This document shows positions 6,943 to 14,767 of a DNA stretch of 34,882 nucleotides, piece by piece (positions within the stretch are counted from its first letter, which is position 1; each line of letters opens with the position of its first letter). The translations under genes were made by a program, and so were the position numbers. Below the pieces are notes generated by a model, which saw only the letters and a list, made by a program, of their open reading frames with translations, searched no databases and was not told where the DNA came from. Source of the DNA: Oscillospiraceae bacterium (GTDB lineage Bacteria > Bacillota > Clostridia > Oscillospirales > Oscillospiraceae); NCBI GenBank assembly GCA_020025595.1, contig JAHHRV010000023.1, positions 1-34,882 of the forward strand, read 5' to 3'.

Positions 6943-8211
6943 ATGGATTTACAGTTTGAAGAACATGTACAGGAACGGGCTGTTTTGGTAGGCTTGAATG
7001 CCGATTGCTTCAAGGCTGACCAGACGGCAACAGATGAAACTCTGGAGGAGCTGGAGGCTCTGCTGGAAACCGCAGGCGGCTTCTGCACAGCAAAGATTCT
7101 GCAGAATCGCCACACCCCCGATGCCCACAGCTTTATCGGCGAGGGCAAGGCACAGGAGGTTCGGATGCTGATCGAGGCAACGGCTTCTACCATGGCGGTA
7201 TTTGACAACGAGCTCTCTGCAGGCCAGATTCGTGCTTTGGAAGAAATTCTGGGAGTTACGGTTCTGGACAGAAGCGCTCTGATTCTCGATATTTTCGCCC
7301 AGAGAGCAAAGACCAGGGAAGGCAGACTCCAGGTTGAGCTTGCACAGTATAAATATCTTCTGCCCAGACTTTCCGGCATGGGCACCAGCCTGTCCAGACA
7401 GGGCGGCGGCATCGGTACCCGTGGCCCCGGTGAAACGAAGCTGGAATCGGACCGCCGTCATATTCGGGAGCGTATTTCCCGACTGGAAGGGGAGCTGAAG
7501 CAGGTTCGCCAGGTCCGTGGTGTTCAGCGTGAGCGCCGCATGAAGAACTCGGTCCCGGTGGTTGCCATCGTTGGCTATACCAATGCGGGTAAGTCTACCT
7601 TGCTTAACCAGCTGACCGGAGCCGGAATCCCTGCCAATAACCGACTGTTTGATACCCTAGATACAACCTCCCGCCAGCTTACGGTTTCTGACAATCTGGA
7701 TGTGATCCTGTCCGATACCGTCGGCTTCATTGCCAAGCTTCCTCACCATCTGGTGGATGCCTTCCGCGCAACACTGGAAGAGCTTGAGTATGCAGATGTT
7801 CTGCTGCATGTGATCGATTCTGCCGATCCCCACCGGGAGGAGCATATTCAGGTGGTTGAAAAGCTGATCGGACAGCTGGCAAAAGAGGGAACCCCTGTCA
7901 TCAACTGCTATAACAAGGCAGACCTTGTGGAACCCACGGATATCCCCGTCGGGGAAGATGTGGTTGCAATTTCTGCACGCAAAGGCGATAATATGACAGG
8001 ATTGCTGAAAGCCATTGAGAAGGCACTGGACAAGGGACTGCACCATGTTCGCATTTGCCTTCCGTATTCCATGGGCGGCATGGTGGAGACCCTCCACGAT
8101 GGTGCTCAGGTGAAAAGCGTTGATTATACAGCAGACGGCATTGAAATCGAAACCGTTGTGGATGAGATTCTCTACGGCCGTGTGCGTGAGTATGTAATTG
8201 AGGAGTTGTAA
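6943..8211 (+). CDS. hflX: GTPase HflX
   Basis: HflX is a ribosome-associated GTPase that splits stalled or heat-damaged 70S particles. The 422-residue protein has the HflX N-terminal domain with the Gly-rich linker RQGGGIGTRGPGETKLE (about residues 150-166) and a coiled region. The GTPase domain follows: P-loop GYTNAGKST (about 209-217), TLDTTSRQL with the switch I Thr, DTVGFIAKLPHHLV (switch II) and NKAD (about 325-328). A short C-terminal domain ends the protein. The ATG has a GAGGTGAT site. It opens a long co-directional run leading through dgt and dnaG to ispH-S1, with YigZ only 5 bp downstream. Confidence 0.96.
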   Translation: MDLQFEEHVQERAVLVGLNADCFKADQTATDETLEELEALLETAGGFCTAKILQNRHTPDAHSFIGEGKAQEVRMLIEATASTMAVFDNELSAGQIRALEEILGVTVLDRSALILDIFAQRAKTREGRLQVELAQYKYLLPRLSGMGTSLSRQGGGIGTRGPGETKLESDRRHIRERISRLEGELKQVRQVRGVQRERRMKNSVPVVAIVGYTNAGKSTLLNQLTGAGIPANNRLFDTLDTTSRQLTVSDNLDVILSDTVGFIAKLPHHLVDAFRATLEELEYADVLLHVIDSADPHREEHIQVVEKLIGQLAKEGTPVINCYNKADLVEPTDIPVGEDVVAISARKGDNMTGLLKAIEKALDKGLHHVRICLPYSMGGMVETLHDGAQVKSVDYTADGIEIETVVDEILYGRVREYVIEEL

Positions 8212-8216
8212 GTTTC

Positions 8217-8849
8217 ATGGAAGAGTATCTGGTGCCTACCGCCTATGGCGAGGATGAATTTATAGAGAAAAAGTCTCGATTTATTGGCCGGATCTGGCCG
8301 GTTGAAACAGAGGAAGAGGCACTGGAGCGCATTCAGGAAATGAAGAAACAGCACTATGATGCCACGCACAACTGCTGGGCTTATATCATTAAGGATGGTG
8401 CGGTGCGCTTTTCCGATGACGGCGAGCCCGGCGGAACGGCAGGAATGCCCATGATGCAGGTTCTGCAGCGAGAGGGAATCAACAATGTTGTATGTGTTGT
8501 TACCCGTTATTTCGGAGGAATCCTGCTGGGCGCCGGCGGACTGGTTCGTGCCTACACAAAGGGCGCTAAAATCGCCGTTGATGCAGCAGGAAAATCCATG
8601 AAGCGTGTTTGGTCTGTGCTGTATGTACCCTGCCCGTATAACTTTTACGAACGGGTAAAGCTGGAAGTTGCGGCGTTTGGCGGAATCATCCGCGACACCC
8701 AATTCGGCGCAGAGGTGGATCTGGAAATCCTGGTTCCCCAGGCCCAGAGCACACCTTTTCTGGAACGGCTGATCGATATGTCTGCCGGAACTCTGGAGGG
8801 AATGGAAACCGGACAGGAGTACCGGGCATTTCCTGTGACGCAGGAGTAG
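8217..8849 (+). CDS. yigZ: YigZ/IMPACT family protein
   Basis: This 210-residue protein belongs to the UPF0029/IMPACT family, whose eukaryotic relatives modulate translation via GCN1; the bacterial role is not firmly known. The N-terminal IMPACT domain has EKKSRFIGRIWPV (about residues 18-30), DATHNCWAYI, FSDDGEPGGTAGMPM and VTRYFGGILLGAGGLVRAY (about 95-113). The C-terminal DUF1949-like alpha/beta domain covers about 140-205. The start lies 5 bp after hflX, with the GAGGAG site inside the hflX end, so translation is probably coupled. Confidence 0.93.
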   Translation: MEEYLVPTAYGEDEFIEKKSRFIGRIWPVETEEEALERIQEMKKQHYDATHNCWAYIIKDGAVRFSDDGEPGGTAGMPMMQVLQREGINNVVCVVTRYFGGILLGAGGLVRAYTKGAKIAVDAAGKSMKRVWSVLYVPCPYNFYERVKLEVAAFGGIIRDTQFGAEVDLEILVPQAQSTPFLERLIDMSAGTLEGMETGQEYRAFPVTQE

Positions 8850-8878
8850 TTTTTTAATTTCATATAGGGGGTATTGTT

Positions 8879-9892
8879 ATGTCAGTTCGTGAATTTTTGG
8901 AACAGCAAGAGCATCTATACCTGGACCCGAGAGCGGCATTTTCTGACCGAAGCAAGGGACGACCGATTCCTGAGGAAGTCCGTGACGACGAAGTGCGCAC
9001 CTGCTATCAGCGGGATGTAGACCGGATTATTCATTCCAAGGCCTTTCGTCGGCTTATGCACAAGACCCAGGTGTTTTTGCGGCCCGAAGGGGATCACTAC
9101 CGAACCCGAATGACACATACCATCGAAGTGGCACGGATTGCCCGTACCATTGCAAGAGCCCTGCGGCTGAACGAGGATCTGACTGAGGCAATCGCCATGG
9201 GACACGATCTTGGACATACCCCCTTTGGTCATGCCGGCGAGCTGGCCCTTTCGGAAGTGATGGGCATTCCGTTCCATCACAATGAGCAGAGCCTGCGTGT
9301 AGTTGATGTTCTGGAAAAAGACGGAAACGGACTGAATCTGACAAACGAAGTGCGTATGGGCATTGTCGGTCACACCGGATCTTATATTCCGGAGACACTG
9401 GAGGGGCAGATTGTCCGCCGCTCTGACCAGATCGCCTATGTGAATCACGATATTGACGATGCTATGCGTGCCGGAATTCTTACGAATGACGATATCCCGG
9501 AATCGATCTCCCGGTTGCTGGGATATACCCATAAGGACCGTATCAACACGCTGGTGTGTGATATGATCGGCGCTTCCCGGGAGGCGGGAGTGCTGACGAT
9601 GTCGGCGGATGTGGAAACAGCGCTGAAAGATCTCAGGGCATTTATGTTTGAGCATGTTTACCGAAACCCGGTGGCAAAGGCTCAGGAGTGCAAGGCAAGA
9701 GATATGCTTCAGCGGCTGTATGAATACTACATCGCGCATCCGGAGGCTCTGCCGGCGGATTTTCAGCCCCAGCTCAGCTTTGACGGCATGGAGCGCACAG
9801 TCTGTGACTACATTGCCGGTATGACGGATAAATATGCTGTCGATAAATATGCAGAACTTTTCATTCCGGCGGGGTGGAATGTTCGGGGATAA
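8879..9892 (+). CDS. dgt: Deoxyguanosinetriphosphate triphosphohydrolase-like HD protein
   Basis: This is an HD-domain dNTP triphosphohydrolase (class 2 Dgt type), which removes triphosphate from deoxynucleotides. The 337-residue sequence shows RPEGDHYRTRMTHTIEVA (first metal His), the HD motif in AIAMGHDLGHTPFGHAGE (about residues 106-123), HHNEQSLRVVD, and a later metal Asp in YVNHDIDDA (about 188-196). Strong AGGGGG lies 7 nt before the ATG. A dgt gene just upstream of dnaG-rpoD is a common clostridial arrangement, linking nucleotide pool control to primase. Confidence 0.93.
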   Translation: MSVREFLEQQEHLYLDPRAAFSDRSKGRPIPEEVRDDEVRTCYQRDVDRIIHSKAFRRLMHKTQVFLRPEGDHYRTRMTHTIEVARIARTIARALRLNEDLTEAIAMGHDLGHTPFGHAGELALSEVMGIPFHHNEQSLRVVDVLEKDGNGLNLTNEVRMGIVGHTGSYIPETLEGQIVRRSDQIAYVNHDIDDAMRAGILTNDDIPESISRLLGYTHKDRINTLVCDMIGASREAGVLTMSADVETALKDLRAFMFEHVYRNPVAKAQECKARDMLQRLYEYYIAHPEALPADFQPQLSFDGMERTVCDYIAGMTDKYAVDKYAELFIPAGWNVRG

Positions 9893-9934
9893 TGTGATAC
9901 AATATAGAGAAATGTTGCTTGAAGGAGAATATGG

Positions 9935-10381
9935 ATGAAGAAGCGGACTGTTTGGAGCGTAGTTATGATGATGCTGTGTGCAGTATCATTGATGGTGGCA
10001 TCAAATCCTGTATCTGTGACGGTGTTTCGCACCGGAGACACAGTGGCAAAGCACTATTCTTTCTTTCAGCAGATCGCGGAAGCTCCGGTGGGAGTCTGCC
10101 TGCTGATTGCTGCGATCTCCAACGGAGTGGCACTGATGATGTCGGTGGTATTCCTGATTTTGAAAAAGAATGTCTGGTTGAAGTGGGTGGGTGGATTCAG
10201 CTTTGTTTCCATGACTCTGGCAGTTATGCCTCTGATCGTCAGATCCGAGCCTGTGGTGCTGCCTAATATGGCACAGCCTCTGGCAATGTGCATCACCAGT
10301 GTTATTGCATATGTGCTGCTTCGCACGACCAAGGACAAAGAAGATCATGCTCCCAGAGGAGAAAGACTGGATCTTCACTGA
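9935..10381 (+). CDS. Small integral membrane protein of unknown function
   Basis: I do not recognise the family. The 148 residues contain four likely membrane spans (about 6-24, 48-76, 79-100 and 110-129), a basic N-terminus MKKRTVW and a charged cytoplasmic tail (TTKDKEDHAPRGERLDLH). An overlapping reading frame beginning at 9919/9931 gives a non-membrane 115-residue product and is rejected, because the GAAGGAG site is 7 nt from the ATG at 9935 and only 3 nt from 9931. It sits between dgt and dnaG in the same direction with 42- and 34-bp gaps, so it is probably co-transcribed, but nothing visible ties it to replication. Confidence 0.8.
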   Translation: MKKRTVWSVVMMMLCAVSLMVASNPVSVTVFRTGDTVAKHYSFFQQIAEAPVGVCLLIAAISNGVALMMSVVFLILKKNVWLKWVGGFSFVSMTLAVMPLIVRSEPVVLPNMAQPLAMCITSVIAYVLLRTTKDKEDHAPRGERLDLH

Positions 10382-10415
10382 TTTATTTTGCAAATTCTAA
10401 AGAGGAGGAATCGGT

Positions 10416-12155
10416 TTGGCATTTCCGCCGTCGTTTATCGATGAATTGATTGCCCGCAATCCCATTGAGGATGTGGTGGGACAATATGTAAATCTAAAGC
10501 GTTCCGGTGCCAATATGTTTGGCCTGTGCCCATTCCATGGAGAAAAAACCGCATCCTTCTCGGTGGCTCCTGATAAGGGAATCTATTATTGCTTTGGCTG
10601 CCACAAAGGTGGCGGCGTCATCAATTTTATGATGGAAATAGAGGGCCTGACCTATCCGGATGCAGTTCGTGCCCTTGCTAAACGGGCAGGAATGCAGATC
10701 CCGGAGGACGAGCAGTACCAGAGCCGCTATCGCCATCAGGAGCGCCTCTGGGCACTGAGCAAAGAGGCCGCTCGCTTTTTTAATAAGCAGCTTTATTCGC
10801 CGGCGGGGGCTCAGGGACTGGCCTATGCCCAGCGCAGAGGAATGCCCAGGTCAATGCTTACGACCTTTGGTATCGGCTTTGCGCCCAATGCGTGGACGGC
10901 TCTGACCGATGCCATGCGGCAAAAGGGCTATACCGATGAAGAACTGGTTGATGCAGGACTGGTATCTGAAAAGAACGGTCGAATTTATGATCGGTTCCGC
11001 AACCGGCTGATGTTCCCAATTATTGATGTGCGGGGAAATGTGATTGGATTTGGCGGCCGTGTCATGGATGATTCTACCCCCAAATACCTGAATTCTCCGG
11101 AAACAGTGATTTTTAACAAGCGAAAAAACCTGTTCGCCCTGAATCTGGCCAAGAAAACGAAGCTGGGCTATCTGATTCTGGTGGAAGGTTATATGGATGC
11201 GGTGGCGCTGCACCAGTATGGATTTGACTGTGCAGTTGCGTCTCTCGGCACCAGCCTGACAGAAGAGCACGCAGCGCTGCTGACCCGTTATACAGAACAG
11301 GTAGTTCTGATTTACGACGGTGACGAAGCCGGACAGCGTGCCACCCGGCGTGCCATCCCAATGCTGGAAAAAGCAGGTCTGCAGGTTAAAGTTCTGCGGA
11401 TGAAGGACGCCAAAGACCCGGATGAATTTTTGAAAAAGTTCGGTGCGGACAAGTTTAAGCTCCTGCTGGAGGATGCGTCCAACCGGGTGGAATACCAGCT
11501 CAACGCCATTGCCAGAAAGTATGACATCCGGGAAGATGAACAGCGTGTGAAGTTCATTCAGGAGTGCGCGCAGCTGATCAGCACGCTGCCCAGTTCTGTG
11601 CAGCGGGAAGTCTATGGCAACCGCATTGCTGAAAAGGGTGGCATCAGTTTTGATGCCATGAAAATGGAAATTACCAAAGCCTATAAAAATCGCCTGCGCA
11701 GGGAGAAAAAGGTTCAGGAGAGAATTGACCTTGCACCTGTACAGGCAGTACAGCCGAAGAGCCGTACGATCCGCTATGACGATGTAAAGTCTGCCATGGC
11801 GGAGGAGGGCATTATTGCCCAGGGCCTGCGCGACCCTGCACTGTTTGATCTGTGCAAAGATCTGCAGCCGGAGGCATTTTCTTCAGAATTGCTAGGCCGG
11901 GTGTACAAGCAGCTCCGGGATCGCCAGAGCATGGGCCTTCGTGTAGACCTTGCTGCACTGGAGGGCTTTGATCTGGATGAAACTTCCCATATTGCGGGAA
12001 TTCTGCAGCGGCAGAATGGCCCGGTCAATGAGCGGGCGATGAAAGATTATGTGGCGATGATTCAGGCAGAATCCCAGAAACGAGAGGTTCACACCGAGGA
12101 TGATCTGCTTGCGCTGCGCAATAAGTTGAAAGAAAGCAAAGGATATAAGGCATGA
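10416..12155 (+). CDS. dnaG: DNA primase DnaG
   Basis: DnaG makes RNA primers for replication. The 579-residue protein has an N-terminal CHC2 zinc finger (C38, H41, C59, C62 in LCPFHGEKT...YYCFGCHKGG), the catalytic TOPRIM core with VEGYMDAVALH (catalytic Glu about 258) and IYDGDEAGQRA (about 299-309), and a C-terminal helicase-binding region (about 440-579). The start codon is TTG at 10416, chosen because AGAGGAGGAA precedes it and the product then begins MAFPPSFIDELIARN, the expected N-terminus. The stop overlaps the next gene's ATG (ATGA), as in classic dnaG-rpoD operons. Confidence 0.97.
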   Translation: MAFPPSFIDELIARNPIEDVVGQYVNLKRSGANMFGLCPFHGEKTASFSVAPDKGIYYCFGCHKGGGVINFMMEIEGLTYPDAVRALAKRAGMQIPEDEQYQSRYRHQERLWALSKEAARFFNKQLYSPAGAQGLAYAQRRGMPRSMLTTFGIGFAPNAWTALTDAMRQKGYTDEELVDAGLVSEKNGRIYDRFRNRLMFPIIDVRGNVIGFGGRVMDDSTPKYLNSPETVIFNKRKNLFALNLAKKTKLGYLILVEGYMDAVALHQYGFDCAVASLGTSLTEEHAALLTRYTEQVVLIYDGDEAGQRATRRAIPMLEKAGLQVKVLRMKDAKDPDEFLKKFGADKFKLLLEDASNRVEYQLNAIARKYDIREDEQRVKFIQECAQLISTLPSSVQREVYGNRIAEKGGISFDAMKMEITKAYKNRLRREKKVQERIDLAPVQAVQPKSRTIRYDDVKSAMAEEGIIAQGLRDPALFDLCKDLQPEAFSSELLGRVYKQLRDRQSMGLRVDLAALEGFDLDETSHIAGILQRQNGPVNERAMKDYVAMIQAESQKREVHTEDDLLALRNKLKESKGYKA

Positions 12156-13030
12156 CACCTGAACTGAAGGATAGAGAAAATCAGACTGTGTCGGCGGTAA
12201 GCTCTGGCGATGAGGATGTGCGCCAGTATCTTCAGGAAATTCGTTCCTATCCAAGGCTTACTCTGCAGGAAGAACAGGAGATTGCCCGTCGATGCGCAGA
12301 AGGGGACGAGGAGGCCATCCGTCAGATGGTCAATTCCAATCTGCGTCTGGTTGTCAGCGTGGCAAGAGAATATGCCGGCAGGGGCGTGCCGCTGCTGGAT
12401 CTGATTCAGGAAGGCTCCATTGGCCTGATTGTTGCGGCCAAGAAGTTTGACTATACCCTTGAATACCGGTTTTCGACCTACGCAACCAAATGGATTCGTC
12501 AGAGGATCACCCGATATCTGGCAAACCACAATGGATTGATCCGGGTCCCCGTTCACACGGCGGAGCGTATGCGCAAGGTAGTTGTGGCAAAAAACACACT
12601 GATTCAGGAGACGGGTCAGGAGCCTACGGATGCAGAAGTGGCAGAACGCGCCGGAATTCCGGAATCAAAAGTGGAACAGCTTCTGAAGCTGACCCCGGAG
12701 ACCTGCTCACTGGATGCTCCGGTGGGTGACGACGGCGAGGGCACCATGGGAAGTCTGCTTCCCACCAGCGAAGCGTCTGAGCCGCAGGCGGAGCTGATTC
12801 GTCAGGAACTGGTTTCCGTGATGGATGGTTTGCTGGGACAGCTGACAGACCGCCAGAAGCAGATCCTGCGTCTTCGTTTTGGCATGGAGGATGGAATCTG
12901 CTATACCCTTGAAGAAATTGGAAAGATGCTTGGAATATCCAAAGAGCGTGTGCGCCAGGTGGAAAAGCAGGCAATTGACCGGCTGAAGCGTCTGGGCGCA
13001 GACCTCGGATTGGAGGACTTTTTAGAATGA
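12152..13030 (+). CDS. rpoD: RNA polymerase sigma-70 factor, RpoD-like, lacking region 1.1
   Basis: From its place after dnaG this is the likely principal sigma factor. At 292 residues it is short: region 1.1 is absent. Region 1.2 begins at VRQYLQEIRSYPRLTLQEE (about 24), region 2 has NLRLVVSVAREYAGRGVPL and DLIQEGSIGLIVAAKKFD, regions 2.3-2.4 read FSTYATKWIRQRITRYL, region 3.0 has IRVPVHTAERM, and region 4.2 has the helix-turn-helix LEEIGKMLGISKERVRQVEK. The first of the usual paired tryptophans in the -10 melting helix is Lys (K113, with W114 kept), but the Gln and Thr that read the -12 base are present. It overlaps dnaG and the next sigma-like gene by ATGA on both sides. A group 2 or 3 factor, with the true SigA elsewhere, is possible. 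Confidence 0.88.
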   Translation: MTPELKDRENQTVSAVSSGDEDVRQYLQEIRSYPRLTLQEEQEIARRCAEGDEEAIRQMVNSNLRLVVSVAREYAGRGVPLLDLIQEGSIGLIVAAKKFDYTLEYRFSTYATKWIRQRITRYLANHNGLIRVPVHTAERMRKVVVAKNTLIQETGQEPTDAEVAERAGIPESKVEQLLKLTPETCSLDAPVGDDGEGTMGSLLPTSEASEPQAELIRQELVSVMDGLLGQLTDRQKQILRLRFGMEDGICYTLEEIGKMLGISKERVRQVEKQAIDRLKRLGADLGLEDFLE

Positions 13031-14070
13031 ATGAATTTGTATTTGAACCGATACACTCTCCACTGGAGCTGGCGATGAACCGTCTGCGCCGGGGCGACAG
13101 CCTGAATGCGAAGCGGTTTTTGGTTCTGGTGGAATCCAGTGAGGATTCCAGCGCAGAGGATGCTGCACTGGAGCTGGAACAGCTCGGTGTGATTCTGGAT
13201 GTGTCGGATTTGCCGAAAATTACTGGAAATCCCGAAACTCAGGCCCGGCTGGAGCTGGAGCAGAAGCTGCTCCAGCAGGGAACACTTCTGAAAAACCTGG
13301 ACGGAAATGACCCGCTCAAGCTGTATTTGCAGGAAATGGGCAAATTCGAGCCGCTTGCAGATGGCTCGGATCTTGCTGCAAAGGCTGCAGCAGGCGATGA
13401 AAAAGCCATGCACGAGCTGACCAACGGCTACCTGAGCTGCGTGGTGGAGTGTGCAAAAGAGTTTATCGGCAGAGGCGTTCTGCTGATGGACCTGATTCAG
13501 GAGGGAAGCCTGGGCCTCTGGCAGGGAATCCTTGCATATGAATCCGGAGAGTTCCGTCCTCATGCCATCTGGTGGATCCGTCAGGCTATGGCAAGAGCAG
13601 TCACACTGCAGGCGCAGGCCAACGGTGTGGGACAGAATCTGTCAGAGCAGATCACCCGCTACCAGAAAACCGATAAAAAGCTCCTGACCCAGCTCAGACG
13701 CAATCCCACAGAGCTGGAAATTGCCCAGGAAATGGGCATCGATCTGGAAGAAACCATGGCTCTGGGAAAGATGCTGCGGGAAATCCAGTCTCTGGCCAAG
13801 CTGAAACACAAGGAAGCAGAACCGGAACAGACGCAGGAAGATGATCAGGCGGTTGAGGACACAGCCTATTATCAGCAGCGCCAGCGCATCGATGATATGA
13901 TGTCGGGTCTGACTGAACAGGAGTCTGAGCTGGTCCGTATGCGCTACGGCCTGGATGGTCAGCTGCCCATGACCGCTGCGGAAGTGGCGAAAAAGCTGTC
14001 CATGAGTATCGATGATGTTGTGGCTGTGGAAACGGCTGCTCTCGGAAAAATGCGCCAGAACGGCGACTAA
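13027..14070 (+). CDS. Degenerate sigma-70-like protein with region 1.1-like N-terminus
   Basis: The 347-residue product resembles a principal sigma factor in layout but not in key residues. Residues about 14-62 (LELAMNRLRRGDSL...LGVILDVSDLP) look like region 1.1. Region 1.2 follows (DPLKLYLQEMGKFEPL, about 98) and then region 2 (YLSCVVECAKEFIGRGVLLMDLIQEGSLGLW). The WWIRQAMARA helix keeps both tryptophans (W182, W183), but FSTYAT before it is FRPHAI and the region 3.0 PVH segment is missing. The region 4.2 recognition helix reads SIDDVVAVETAALGKMR, losing the Arg/Glu/Gln contacts to the -35 box. It overlaps the preceding sigma gene by ATGA. A core-polymerase-binding partner or competitor of that sigma is my inference; a decaying duplicate is the alternative. 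Confidence 0.82.
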   Translation: MNEFVFEPIHSPLELAMNRLRRGDSLNAKRFLVLVESSEDSSAEDAALELEQLGVILDVSDLPKITGNPETQARLELEQKLLQQGTLLKNLDGNDPLKLYLQEMGKFEPLADGSDLAAKAAAGDEKAMHELTNGYLSCVVECAKEFIGRGVLLMDLIQEGSLGLWQGILAYESGEFRPHAIWWIRQAMARAVTLQAQANGVGQNLSEQITRYQKTDKKLLTQLRRNPTELEIAQEMGIDLEETMALGKMLREIQSLAKLKHKEAEPEQTQEDDQAVEDTAYYQQRQRIDDMMSGLTEQESELVRMRYGLDGQLPMTAAEVAKKLSMSIDDVVAVETAALGKMRQNGD

Positions 14071-14089
14071 AAAGAAGGAGCATATGATT

Positions 14090-14767
14090 ATGAACCATTA
14101 TTCTGTTGCAATTGACGGCCCTGCCGGTGCCGGTAAGAGTACCATTGCCCGTCGTCTGGCCTCTGAACTGGGATTTTACTATGTAGATACCGGTGCAATT
14201 TACCGCACTCTGGGTTATTTCATGGACCTTGTGGGAATTTCTCCCAAGGATATCGACGGCATTTCCCGTCTGATTGACGAAGTGACCATCGACATCGAGT
14301 ATGATGAAACCGGCGCTCAGCACATGATTATGAACACCATCGATGTAACCGACGATATCCGGACTCCGGAAATGTCCAAGATTGCATCTCAGATCTCCAA
14401 GCACAAGCTGGTTCGCGATGTTTTGCTGGATATGCAGCGGGATATGGCTAAGAAGCACAATGTCATCATGGACGGCCGGGATATTGGCACCGTGGTGCTG
14501 CCTCGGGCAGATGTGAAGTTCTTCCTGACTGCATCTCCTGAAGTCAGAGCAAAACGCCGTTTCGACGAACTGCAGGCAAAGGGTACCAAGGACTCTTATG
14601 ATAAGGTCCTGAAGGAAATCATCCAGAGAGACTATGACGATTCTCATCGTCCTGTTGCTCCGCTGAAGCAGACCAAGAGCCACATTCTGGTGGACACATC
14701 TGACATGACCATCGATCAGGTTGTGGAGACCATGAAAAAGACTGTGGTGGAGAAGTGCAAACTATGA
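14090..14767 (+). CDS. cmk: Cytidylate kinase
   Basis: This kinase phosphorylates CMP and dCMP using ATP, feeding CDP into RNA, DNA and lipid synthesis. The 225-residue protein starts MNHYSVAIDGPAGAGKST, with the P-loop at residues 10-18, then YYVDTGAIYRTL (CMP binding), GRDIGTVVLPRADVKFFLTA and the lid region RRFDELQAKG. The ATG at 14090 lies 9 nt after a GAAGGAG site; another in-frame ATG at 14084 is only 3 nt from it. The gene sits 19 bp after the sigma-like gene, and its stop overlaps the ispH start (ATGA). The cmk-ispH-S1 order is common in Clostridia. Confidence 0.96.
   Translation: MNHYSVAIDGPAGAGKSTIARRLASELGFYYVDTGAIYRTLGYFMDLVGISPKDIDGISRLIDEVTIDIEYDETGAQHMIMNTIDVTDDIRTPEMSKIASQISKHKLVRDVLLDMQRDMAKKHNVIMDGRDIGTVVLPRADVKFFLTASPEVRAKRRFDELQAKGTKDSYDKVLKEIIQRDYDDSHRPVAPLKQTKSHILVDTSDMTIDQVVETMKKTVVEKCKL

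Noticed and set aside
9919..10266. A 115-residue frame overlapping the small membrane protein before dnaG
   Set aside because: Its start is too close to or upstream of the ribosome binding site, the composition is not protein-like, and the alternative frame gives a coherent four-span membrane protein ending just before dnaG.
12210..12729. Additional + strand frames inside the rpoD-like gene
   Set aside because: They overlap the conserved sigma regions in another frame, without ribosome binding sites.
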